Origin: an uncultured Ruminococcus sp.
GTDB taxonomy: Bacteria > Bacillota > Clostridia > Oscillospirales > CAG-272
Length of the DNA stretch: 9,488 nucleotides
Reading direction: 5' to 3'
NCBI GenBank assembly: GCA_902766115.1
Contig: CACXCL010000004.1
Span: forward strand, 1 to 9,488
Of the stretch, positions 1 through 6,434 are shown in pieces. The position numbers were made by a program, and so were the translations under genes. Within the stretch, counting starts at the first letter, position 1. The number at the start of each line of letters is the position of its first letter. The notes below the pieces were generated by a model. That model searched no databases and was not told the DNA's origin. It saw nothing but the letters and a program-made list of their open reading frames with translations.

Positions 1-7
1 GAAGGCG

Positions 8-226
8 ATGAAATCGGGTATCCATCCGAAGTATGAGGAAGTAACTATACGCTGCGCTTGCGGCGAAGCAGTTAAGACCCGTTCAACCAAATGTGACGCC
101 GGAAATGAGATAAAGGTAGATATTTGCTCCAAGTGTCATCCTTTCTTCACCGGTAAGCAGAAGTTTGTCGATTCCGGCGGACGCGTTGACAAGTTCAAGA
201 AGCGTCTTGAAAAGAGCGGTAGATAA
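8..226 (+). CDS. rpmE: Large ribosomal subunit protein bL31, zinc-binding form
   Basis: A 72-residue protein of the 50S subunit, located at the central protuberance where it helps bridge the two subunits. It starts MKSGIHPKYEEV, the usual beginning of bL31, and has the paired cysteines of the zinc-binding (C+) form: Cys16 and Cys18 (CAC) and Cys40 and Cys43 (CSKC), followed by HPFFTGKQKFVDSGGRVDKF, the family signature. Length is normal (about 66-80 aa). The ATG at 8 is chosen because family members begin exactly here. Only 7 bases lie upstream; GAAGG at 1-5 is too close (2 nt) to be a convincing ribosome site, so the true one may lie before the window. A terminator follows the stop. Zinc-dependent control, known for some bL31 genes, cannot be judged because the promoter is outside. 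Identity is secure. Confidence 0.96.
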   Translation: MKSGIHPKYEEVTIRCACGEAVKTRSTKCDAGNEIKVDICSKCHPFFTGKQKFVDSGGRVDKFKKRLEKSGR

Positions 227-263
227 TCGCAGCCGGTTTTCGTACTGTTTTGTTCGGGATTCT

Positions 264-320
264 GCCGGACAGGATAAGCGAGGTGTTTCAGCCCACTTCC
301 TGTCCGGCTTTTCCTTTTCG
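264..320 (+). terminator. Rho-independent terminator behind rpmE, just before the hflX ribosome binding site
   Basis: A perfect 11-bp GC-rich inverted repeat (GCCGGACAGGA at 264-274 and TCCTGTCCGGC at 298-308) with a 23-nt loop is followed by TTTTCCTTTT at 309-318. The stem and U-rich tail fit an intrinsic terminator for rpmE. The loop is long and the T-run is interrupted by CC, so termination may be incomplete. The hflX Shine-Dalgarno begins at 324, only a few bases on, so this element could also act as an attenuator for hflX. That last point is inference. Confidence 0.72.
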
Positions 321-333
321 TTCAGGAGGTTCT

Positions 334-1641
334 ATGGAAGATAACAAATTGTTGGACAACAGTGAGAATGAGAAGTATAAAGCGATCCTTTGCGCCGTGT
401 ACGGTCAGGGAGAGGAGGAAGAAGCATCATCATCTCTCGATGAGCTGGAATCGCTTCTCAATACCGCGGGAGGAGAAGCCGCGGCTCGCGTCACCCAAAT
501 GCGCGAGAAGCCTGACAACAAAACCGTTCTCGGAAAAGGAAAGATAGAAGAGCTTTCCGCTCTTTGCGAGAATGAGCAAATCGGCATGGTGATTTTTGAC
601 ACGGAGCTCAGCCCGTCCCAGATCAGGGACATCGAGGACGAGCTCGGCGGGGACGTTCAGGTCATCGACCGCAGTATGTTGATCCTTGATATTTTCGCCC
701 TGCACGCCAGGTCCGCAGAGGGAAGACTGCAGGTCGAGCTTGCACAGCTGAACTATACGTCCCCGCGCCTTGTGGGAAAAGGAAAGTCTATGTCGCGTCT
801 CGGAGGCTCCGCAAGCGGATCTATAGGGTCAAGGGGTCCCGGCGAGACGAAGCTTGAGATCGACAGGAGACGTACGAGGGCTCGCATCGCCGCTCTGGAG
901 GAAAAGTTAGAGAAGCTGTCTGCCGCACGGATGACCATGAGGAGTGCAAGAGACCGTTCCGGTATATGCAGAGTCGGTATTGTAGGTTATACAAATGCCG
1001 GTAAATCGACCTTGCTGAATTATTTGACCTCTGCCGATATTCTTGCGGAAGATAAGCTGTTCGCCACACTCGATACGACGACCCGCAGATACTCTTTCCC
1101 CGAGGGAACGGAGATTCTTCTTACCGATACAGTCGGTTTTATAAACAAACTGCCGCATCATCTTGTAAAAGCGTTCAAATCGACTCTTGACGAGGCGTCA
1201 TATTCCGACGTTTTACTAATCGTATCCGACGTTTCCGACCCCGAATGCGAGAAAAAGCTTCAGGTAACGCTTAACACCCTCGAAGAACTGGGCGCGGGAC
1301 AGAAACCCAGGCTTTTCGTGTTCAATAAAGCGGACGCCGCTGACCCCGAAACGCTTTCGTCTCTTTCCTCTTTTTCGACGTCCGGCTATGAATGCTGTTT
1401 TATATCGGCGCTTACGGGAAAAGGGATTGACGATCTGACCGAAAAATTGCTGAAACTCGTCAACAGGGGAAAAAGAAGAGTTACCTGCCGGTTTCCCTTG
1501 TCAGACGGTTCACTTGTAAGTCTGCTTTATTCCGAAGCTGATTCCGTTGAAACCGAATACGGTCAGGACTGCGTTACATGCGCCGCAACGGTGGATGACA
1601 GAGTTTACGGGAAAATCAAGAAATACGTGATCGAAGAATAA
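334..1641 (+). CDS. hflX: Ribosome-associated GTPase HflX
   Basis: A 435-residue GTPase of the HflX family, cytoplasmic, which binds the 50S/70S ribosome and is known to split stalled or hibernating ribosomes under stress. The N-terminal nucleotide-binding-like domain includes KTVLGKGKIEEL. The family glycine-rich motif RGPGETKLE is near residues 167-175, followed by a helical, probably coiled-coil stretch (about 178-208). The G domain has G1 GYTNAGKST (about 218-226), G2 in TLDTTTR, G3 DTVGF (from 265), G4 NKAD (from 331) and G5-like SALTGKG. All key GTPase residues are present. The ATG at 334 is preferred because AGGAGG at 324-329 precedes it (4 nt gap). A longer frame opens with TTG at 250 but would run through the terminator hairpin and has no family support. 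yigZ follows after 13 nt and is probably co-transcribed. Confidence 0.96.
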   Translation: MEDNKLLDNSENEKYKAILCAVYGQGEEEEASSSLDELESLLNTAGGEAAARVTQMREKPDNKTVLGKGKIEELSALCENEQIGMVIFDTELSPSQIRDIEDELGGDVQVIDRSMLILDIFALHARSAEGRLQVELAQLNYTSPRLVGKGKSMSRLGGSASGSIGSRGPGETKLEIDRRRTRARIAALEEKLEKLSAARMTMRSARDRSGICRVGIVGYTNAGKSTLLNYLTSADILAEDKLFATLDTTTRRYSFPEGTEILLTDTVGFINKLPHHLVKAFKSTLDEASYSDVLLIVSDVSDPECEKKLQVTLNTLEELGAGQKPRLFVFNKADAADPETLSSLSSFSTSGYECCFISALTGKGIDDLTEKLLKLVNRGKRRVTCRFPLSDGSLVSLLYSEADSVETEYGQDCVTCAATVDDRVYGKIKKYVIEE

Positions 1642-1654
1642 AACGGAGGGCGAT

Positions 1655-2311
1655 GTGAAAAAAAACGGTTCGGAGAAGACTGTCCCCGGGAGGGTCACGG
1701 TAAAAACTGCGGTTGATTGTGAGATAATTGAGAAAAAGTCGAGATTTATCGCAACTCTCGCGCCGGTCCGGGACGAGAACAGCGCGGCTGAGTTTATTTC
1801 CGGAATCAGGAAAAAATACCCCGACGCGACACATAATGTATTCGCATACTACATAGACTACGGCGCGTACGCAAGGTATTCCGACGACGGCGAGCCCCAG
1901 GGAACTGCGGGGATGCCCGTTCTCAACGTGCTTAAAATGTCCGGACTTTCTGATCTCGCCGTCGTCGTCACACGATATTTCGGCGGGATCCTACTGGGCG
2001 CCGGAGGTCTTGTCCGCGCATATTCCGCAGCGGCCTCGGCGGCAATTGCCGCCGGTGAAAAGGTGATATTCGAGCCATATCTCATCTGTCGCTGTTGCTT
2101 CTCTTATTCCGAATATCAGAAACTCGCAGCCGCGCTTCAACTGATCGGCGCGTCTGAGGAAAAAGTAAACTTCAGTGAAAACGTCGAGGCCGTCATTTCC
2201 GTAAAAAAAGAGAATTTTGAAAAACTTGGCGCCGTGGTCGCGGATCTTACTTCCGGAAGAGAGAAGGTCACCGTATTGGATGAGGAAGAGAGACCGACTC
2301 CCGTGCCCTGA
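1655..2311 (+). CDS. yigZ: YigZ / IMPACT family protein (UPF0029 N-terminal, DUF1949 C-terminal)
   Basis: A 218-residue protein of the widespread YigZ/YvyE family, related to the N-terminal part of eukaryotic IMPACT, a regulator linked to translational control. The bacterial molecular role is not established. The N-terminal domain has the family blocks KSRFIA (28-33), ATHNVFAY (58-65), SDDGEPQGTAGMP (76-88) and TRYFGGILLGAGGL (106-119). The remainder (about 145-210) fits the ferredoxin-like DUF1949 domain. The GTG at 1655 is the start: GGAGG at 1645-1649 is 5 nt upstream, and the ATG at 1653 runs straight into a stop. About ten residues precede where many relatives begin, a minor N-terminal extension. 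It sits 13 nt after hflX, and this pairing of two translation-associated proteins fits one transcript. Family assignment is firm, function is not. Confidence 0.93.
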   Translation: MKKNGSEKTVPGRVTVKTAVDCEIIEKKSRFIATLAPVRDENSAAEFISGIRKKYPDATHNVFAYYIDYGAYARYSDDGEPQGTAGMPVLNVLKMSGLSDLAVVVTRYFGGILLGAGGLVRAYSAAASAAIAAGEKVIFEPYLICRCCFSYSEYQKLAAALQLIGASEEKVNFSENVEAVISVKKENFEKLGAVVADLTSGREKVTVLDEEERPTPVP

Positions 2312-2323
2312 AAAAAGATATTT

Positions 2324-2375
2324 CCTCTGAAAATGCGTATATTTTATTCGATAATTCTAAATAAAATTTCAGAGG
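2324..2375 (+). promoter_or_regulatory. Long imperfect inverted repeat covering the dgt Shine-Dalgarno
   Basis: CCTCTGAAA at 2324-2332 is the exact reverse complement of TTTCAGAGG at 2367-2375, and the second arm contains the dgt Shine-Dalgarno AGAGG (2371-2375). Inside lies a second pair, ATTTTATT at 2341-2348 and AATAAAAT at 2360-2367, with an 11-nt loop. The two stems share base 2367 and are separated by an 8-nt bulge on the 5' side. In a transcript reading through from yigZ this would bury the ribosome site. There is no U-run after it, so it does not look like a terminator. It could instead be a DNA operator around the candidate promoter. Both roles are inference. Confidence 0.5.
2327..2355 (+). 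promoter_or_regulatory. Candidate weak promoter for dgt-dnaG-rpoD
   Basis: CTGAAA at 2327-2332 (4 of 6 to TTGACA) and GATAAT at 2350-2355 (5 of 6 to TATAAT) are 17 bases apart, in the only intergenic stretch before the dgt-dnaG-rpoD cluster. Transcription would start near 2362, leaving about a 20-nt leader that excludes the 5' arm of the inverted repeat. AT-rich DNA produces such matches by chance, so support is limited. Confidence 0.35.
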
Positions 2376-2382
2376 TGTGCGC

Positions 2383-3408
2383 ATGTCCGGGAACGGCTGT
2401 CTGAGAGAAACGTTTTATAAACGCGAGCGCGAAACACTGTCGGAGTACGCTTTTCTCACGGAAAACACTCGCGGAAGGGAAAAACCCTGTGAGCCCTGCA
2501 GCATAAGAACTGAATTTCAGCGTGACAGAGACCGTATCGTTCATTCCAAATCCTTCAGAAGGCTGATGCATAAGACACAGGTTTTTCTTCTCCCTACGGA
2601 AGAGCATTACAGGACCCGGTTGTCTCACACTCTTGAAGTGACTCAGATCGCGAGGATCATCGCGCGTGCGCTTCTCCTCAACGAGGACCTGTGCGAGGCG
2701 GCGGCACTGGGCCACGATATCGGACACACACCCTTCGGTCACGCCGGCGAGTTCGTTATGCAGAAATGCTTTTCCCCCGATTTCACACACTATAAGCAGA
2801 GCCTTCGGGTCGTCGATAAACTCGAAAAAAACGGAGAGGGCCTCAATCTCACGTGGGAGGTGAGAGACGGCATCGTCAATCACACGGGTGATTCAACGGC
2901 GTCGACGCTCGAGGGGATCATTGTTAAATTTGCAGACCGCATCGCCTATATCAATCATGACCTTGACGACGCCTGCCGCGCGGGGATAGTCGACAGGGAA
3001 GACGTTCCGCGCCGGCTCAGAGAGCTGCTCGGCGAGACTCACAGCCAGAGGATAAACACAATGGTCAACTCCGTTGTGGACGCAAGCTCAGGAAAACCGG
3101 AGATCTCAATGACTCCGGAGATCGCCGCGGCGACGAACAAACTTCGGGACTTCCTCTTCGACAACGTTTATCACAACCCGGTCGCAAAAGGAGAAGAAAG
3201 CAAGGCGATGGAGCTCCTCGAGCACCTGTTCGGGTATTTTGTGAAGCATCCCGACAAAATGCCTGAGCTTTATTACAGAAACATTGAGGAAGAGGGCGTG
3301 GAGCGCTGTGTTTGCGACTATGTGTCAGGCATGACAGACAGATACGCCATCGATATATTCAAAGAAATATACGTTCCCGGAGTGTGGAGCACTCCGAGCA
3401 ACATCTGA
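2383..3408 (+). CDS. dgt: HD-domain deoxynucleoside triphosphate triphosphohydrolase (dGTPase-like)
   Basis: A 341-residue cytoplasmic enzyme of the dGTPase-like family, which hydrolyses dNTPs to deoxynucleoside plus triphosphate and so trims the dNTP pool. Substrate range differs between members and cannot be read from sequence. The metal-binding HD set is intact: His82 in SHTLEV, His111-Asp112 in GHDIGHTPFGHAGE, and Asp185 in ADRIAYINHD. The N-terminal blocks RTEFQRDRDRIVHSKSFRRL and MHKTQVF are typical of this subfamily. Length is near the short end of the family. The ATG at 2383 is preferred because AGAGG (2371-2375) lies 7 nt upstream. The in-frame GTG at 2377 is only 1 nt from that site. 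It leads the dgt-dnaG-rpoD cluster, an order common in Clostridia. The leader carries an inverted repeat that may hide the ribosome site. Confidence 0.93.
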   Translation: MSGNGCLRETFYKRERETLSEYAFLTENTRGREKPCEPCSIRTEFQRDRDRIVHSKSFRRLMHKTQVFLLPTEEHYRTRLSHTLEVTQIARIIARALLLNEDLCEAAALGHDIGHTPFGHAGEFVMQKCFSPDFTHYKQSLRVVDKLEKNGEGLNLTWEVRDGIVNHTGDSTASTLEGIIVKFADRIAYINHDLDDACRAGIVDREDVPRRLRELLGETHSQRINTMVNSVVDASSGKPEISMTPEIAAATNKLRDFLFDNVYHNPVAKGEESKAMELLEHLFGYFVKHPDKMPELYYRNIEEEGVERCVCDYVSGMTDRYAIDIFKEIYVPGVWSTPSNI

Positions 3409-3436
3409 CGATAATACCGCAAAAGGAGGCGACGGC

Positions 3437-5179
3437 ATGATCCCCGGAAACGTGATCGAAGATATCAGATACCGGAACGACATCGTCGACGTCATCTCCT
3501 CATACGTCACCCTCAAAAAGGCGGGGAAAAACATGAAGGGACTCTGTCCTTTCCACAGTGAAAAAACACCGTCCTTTACCGTTTACGAGGATACACAGTC
3601 ATTCTACTGCTTCGGATGCGGAGCGGGCGGCGACGTTATCTCATTCATAATGAGGCAGGAGAATCTCGACTACGTTTCCGCCGTGGATTTTCTGGCAAGA
3701 CGCGTCGGGATCACGCTGCCGAGCTTTGACTCGACCGAGAGGGACGACACGACCGGAAGGGCAAGAGTCCTTGAGATGAATCTTCAGGCAGCCAAGTTTT
3801 TCCGCGATATGCTTTACGACGAAAAGATTGGCGCCGAGGCAAGGAGATATATTATCGAAAAAAGAGGTCTCGACACAAAGACTGTCCGAAGATTCGGTCT
3901 CGGTTACGCCCCGAAAGGCTCAATGCTGAGAGATCATCTGAAAAAACTCGGTTTCACTTATAAGGAAATGGTCGACGCGTCTCTTTGCGGAAAAGGCGAC
4001 AACGGATACTACGACTTTTTCCGTGACAGAGTAATGTTCCCGGTGATCGATATCTCAGGAAACATAATTGCCTTCGGCGGAAGAGCGATAGGGAATAACG
4101 AGAGGAAATACATCAACTCGTCGGATACGCCCGCGTTCAAGAAAACCAAGAATCTGTTTGCTCTCAATTTCGCAAAGAACAACTGCGCCGATCGTCTTAT
4201 CGTCTGCGAGGGGTATATGGACGCCATCGCCATGTACGCTCACGGTATCGATTATGCGGTGGCGACCCTCGGCACGGCTATGACGTCCGATCATGCGAGG
4301 ATAATCAGGAAATACACGTCAAAAGTTATTCTCGCCTATGACAGCGACGAGGCAGGGCAGAAGGCAGCCAACCGCGCTTTCGGGATACTGGGCGAAGCCG
4401 GCATAGACGCCCGTGTTCTCGTTGTTGAAAACGCAAAGGACCCGGACGAGTATCTCAAAAAATACGGAGCCGAGAATTTTAACCGGCTTCTCGACGGCAG
4501 TCGCTCCAGATTTGATTATTTTCTCGACAATCTGTCGAAAAAATACGATTTGGAATCGGATGAGGACCGTATCCGTGTTTCCGGTGAAATTTGTAATTTC
4601 ATATCGGAGATCTATTCTCGTGTGGAGAGGGATATATATACCGCAAAAGCGGCAAAGTTTCTCGGGACCGAAAAGCAAAGCGTGGCGGCGGACGTGGATC
4701 TTATCATCAAGAAACGCGACAGGGCGCGCAAGAAAAGCAGCACGGGAGAGTATATACGGATAACGTCGGGGCTTTCCGACAGAGTGAACCGCGACTATGC
4801 AAAATCTCCCAAGACCGCGAGACTTGAAGAGGACGTTATCGGATTGCTCATGACAGACCAGTCGTTTTACAAGGTAAATACCTCCGGAGGACCTCTTGAG
4901 GAGGACGACTTCACGACTGATCTCAATAAACGGCTGTTTGCTTTCATGAAGCCGTATCTTGAAGAGGGCACGTTCAATATCGGGCTGTTGCCTTCCGAGT
5001 TCACCCCCGATGAGGTATCGAGAGTGGTTCGGATGATGACCGCCAGGAAGAACGTAAGAAACAACGACGACGTTTACAGAACCTACCTCGACGCGCTGAG
5101 ACAATCAAAAAACAACTCTGACGGCGGGACAAGCTCGCTTGAAGATATAATCACTAAAAAGAGAAAAAATAAATCATGA
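3437..5179 (+). CDS. dnaG: DNA primase DnaG
   Basis: A 580-residue primase that makes the RNA primers for leading- and lagging-strand synthesis, working with the replicative helicase. The N-terminal CHC2 zinc finger is complete: Cys37 and His40 (CPFH), Cys58 and Cys61 (CFGC). The catalytic core follows, with RDRVMFPVID and AFGGRAI, and the TOPRIM domain has the catalytic Glu258 in CEGYMD and Asp302/Asp304 in YDSDEAG. The C-terminal part (about 435-580) is less conserved, as expected for the helicase-binding domain. Length is normal (about 570-610). The start is well marked by AAGGAGG at 3422-3428, 8 nt before the ATG. It lies 28 nt after dgt and 25 nt before rpoD, with no terminator in either gap, so the three genes are probably one transcript, the classic macromolecular synthesis arrangement minus rpsU. 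Confidence 0.97.
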   Translation: MIPGNVIEDIRYRNDIVDVISSYVTLKKAGKNMKGLCPFHSEKTPSFTVYEDTQSFYCFGCGAGGDVISFIMRQENLDYVSAVDFLARRVGITLPSFDSTERDDTTGRARVLEMNLQAAKFFRDMLYDEKIGAEARRYIIEKRGLDTKTVRRFGLGYAPKGSMLRDHLKKLGFTYKEMVDASLCGKGDNGYYDFFRDRVMFPVIDISGNIIAFGGRAIGNNERKYINSSDTPAFKKTKNLFALNFAKNNCADRLIVCEGYMDAIAMYAHGIDYAVATLGTAMTSDHARIIRKYTSKVILAYDSDEAGQKAANRAFGILGEAGIDARVLVVENAKDPDEYLKKYGAENFNRLLDGSRSRFDYFLDNLSKKYDLESDEDRIRVSGEICNFISEIYSRVERDIYTAKAAKFLGTEKQSVAADVDLIIKKRDRARKKSSTGEYIRITSGLSDRVNRDYAKSPKTARLEEDVIGLLMTDQSFYKVNTSGGPLEEDDFTTDLNKRLFAFMKPYLEEGTFNIGLLPSEFTPDEVSRVVRMMTARKNVRNNDDVYRTYLDALRQSKNNSDGGTSSLEDIITKKRKNKS

Positions 5180-5204
5180 GTAACAAAGAAACGGAGAAGA
5201 CAAA

Positions 5205-6299
5205 GTGAGCGAAAAAAGAAACATCCACGATTCGGTTATTGATGAGGAAGATGAGTCCAAGTTCGGAAGCGAGATTGACGATCTCACTTCTGTAGGAAGG
5301 GGAAGAGACGACGTTTCGCCCGACGACGACAAGGATTTTGACCGTCTTGACGACGCTTCGATCGACGACCCGTCTTACATAGACTCCGAGGGATTCAACG
5401 AGCTTGAAGGCGACGAGAGCGAGTATGACGAGGCGGAGACCGTCGAGAATATCCTTTCACAGGAAGGACTCGCCGTCGACGATCCTGTTCGTATGTATCT
5501 GAAGGATATCGGTAAAGTCCCGCTTCTTTCCGCCGAAAAGGAACTTGAACTTGCCGAGAGAATGATCAACGGGGATAAGGCGGCGAAAAACGAGCTTGTG
5601 GAAGCAAACCTCCGGCTTGTCGTCAGTATCGCTAAAAGATACGTCGGAAAGGGGATGTTCTTCCTTGACCTGATCCAGGAAGGGAACCTGGGACTTATGA
5701 AGGCGGTCGAGAAATTCGACTACACGAAAGGCTATAAATTTTCGACTTATGCGACGTGGTGGATCAGACAGGCGATAACGAGAGCGATAGCCGATCAGGC
5801 GAGGACCATAAGGATCCCCGTCCATATGGTCGAGACCATACACAAGGTCTCAAGGACGTCCCGTCAGCTTCTTCAGGAACTCGGACACGATCCCACTCCC
5901 GCCGAGATCGGCGAGAGGATCGGTATGTCAACCGAAAAGGTCCGCGAAATAATGAAGATCGCCCGTGATCCCGTTTCTCTTGAAACGCCCATCGGCGAAG
6001 AAGACGACAGCCATCTCGGTGATTTTATTCCGGACAACGATTCTCCGGCTCCCGCCGACGCCGCGTCATACCAGATGCTCAAAGAACAGCTCAACGAGGT
6101 GTTAAGGACCCTGACTCCCCGCGAGGAGCTTGTTCTGAAACTCCGGTTCGGACTTGACGACGGGAGAGCGCGGACTCTTGAAGAAGTCGGGCACGAATTC
6201 AACATCACCCGCGAGAGGATTCGCCAGATCGAAGCCAAGGCTCTGCGTAAACTGAGGCACCCCAGCCGTTCCAAGAGGCTTAAGGACTATCTCAACTGA
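5205..6299 (+). CDS. rpoD: Primary RNA polymerase sigma factor (SigA/RpoD, sigma-70 group 1)
   Basis: A 364-residue housekeeping sigma factor. Residues 1 to about 85 are a low-complexity, strongly acidic Asp/Glu/Ser tract where other primary sigmas carry region 1.1. Region 1.2 begins at about 92 (DDPVRMYLKDIG). Region 2 (about 128-205) includes the core-binding ANLRLVVSIAKRY, DLIQEGNLGLMKAV and the -10 recognition helix with YKFSTYATWWIRQAI. Region 3 starts around PVHMVETI. Region 4.2 has the -35-binding helix-turn-helix TLEEVGHEFNITRERIRQIE, then the conserved ending ALRKLRHPSRSKRLKDYL. There is no large insertion between 1.2 and 2.1, as in the Bacillus type. The start is GTG at 5205, with ACGGAG (5191-5196) 8 nt upstream. 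Position directly behind dnaG supports the primary rather than an alternative sigma. Its preferred promoter sequence is seen at 6357-6385. Confidence 0.97.
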   Translation: MSEKRNIHDSVIDEEDESKFGSEIDDLTSVGRGRDDVSPDDDKDFDRLDDASIDDPSYIDSEGFNELEGDESEYDEAETVENILSQEGLAVDDPVRMYLKDIGKVPLLSAEKELELAERMINGDKAAKNELVEANLRLVVSIAKRYVGKGMFFLDLIQEGNLGLMKAVEKFDYTKGYKFSTYATWWIRQAITRAIADQARTIRIPVHMVETIHKVSRTSRQLLQELGHDPTPAEIGERIGMSTEKVREIMKIARDPVSLETPIGEEDDSHLGDFIPDNDSPAPADAASYQMLKEQLNEVLRTLTPREELVLKLRFGLDDGRARTLEEVGHEFNITRERIRQIEAKALRKLRHPSRSKRLKDYLN

Positions 6300-6317
6300 T
6301 AATTTCTCTTTGACTTT

Positions 6318-6351
6318 TGATTGATATTTATCTGCTTCAATCGTTGTTTTT
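6318..6351 (+). terminator. Weak terminator candidate behind rpoD
   Basis: GATTGA at 6319-6324 pairs with TCAATC at 6337-6342 (12-nt loop, plus one T-G pair outside), followed by TTGTTTTT at 6344-6351. The stem is short and AT-rich, so termination would be weak. No better candidate lies between the rpoD stop and the next promoter. Confidence 0.3.
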
Positions 6352-6356
6352 AACTC

Positions 6357-6390
6357 TTGACAAACGTTTTTCGCAAAGGTATAATATAAT
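6357..6390 (+). promoter_or_regulatory. Consensus housekeeping (sigma-A) promoter for the lipoprotein gene
   Basis: TTGACA at 6357-6362 and TATAAT at 6380-6385 are both perfect consensus and are separated by exactly 17 bases. A second TATAAT overlaps it at 6385-6390. Transcription should begin near 6392, giving a leader of roughly 43 nt before the ATG at 6435. No extended -10 TG is present. Such a full match suggests strong, largely constitutive expression. Confidence 0.88.
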
Positions 6391-6434
6391 TTGTACGTCA
6401 AACTAACATGTACTCAATTCTGGGAGGATTCCTG

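Noticed and set aside
186..227. Possible promoter inside rpmE (TTGACA at 186, GATAAT at 222)
   Set aside because: The boxes are 30 bases apart, far from the 16-18 needed, and the alternative TTGAAA at 207 is only 9 bases from it.
250..333. N-terminal extension of hflX from the TTG at 250
   Set aside because: It reads through the terminator hairpin, lacks a ribosome site and has no family counterpart. AGGAGG points to the ATG at 334.
2321..2375. Terminator behind yigZ
   Set aside because: The inverted repeat is AT-rich with a bulge and has no U-run on the + strand, so an RNA leader or operator role is more likely.
2377..2382. GTG at 2377 as the dgt start
   Set aside because: It is one base from the AGAGG site. 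The ATG at 2383 has a 7-nt spacing.
2344..2883. 179-codon minus-strand open frame opposite dgt
   Set aside because: Antisense to the conserved HD-domain coding region, with no family features.
4319..5104. 261-codon minus-strand open frame opposite dnaG
   Set aside because: Lies fully antisense to a well-supported gene, has no ribosome site seen and no recognisable domain. It is a codon-bias shadow.
6408..6434. ATG at 6408 as the lipoprotein start
   Set aside because: No ribosome site precedes it, and it would put nine residues ahead of a normal signal peptide. GGGAGG fits the ATG at 6435.
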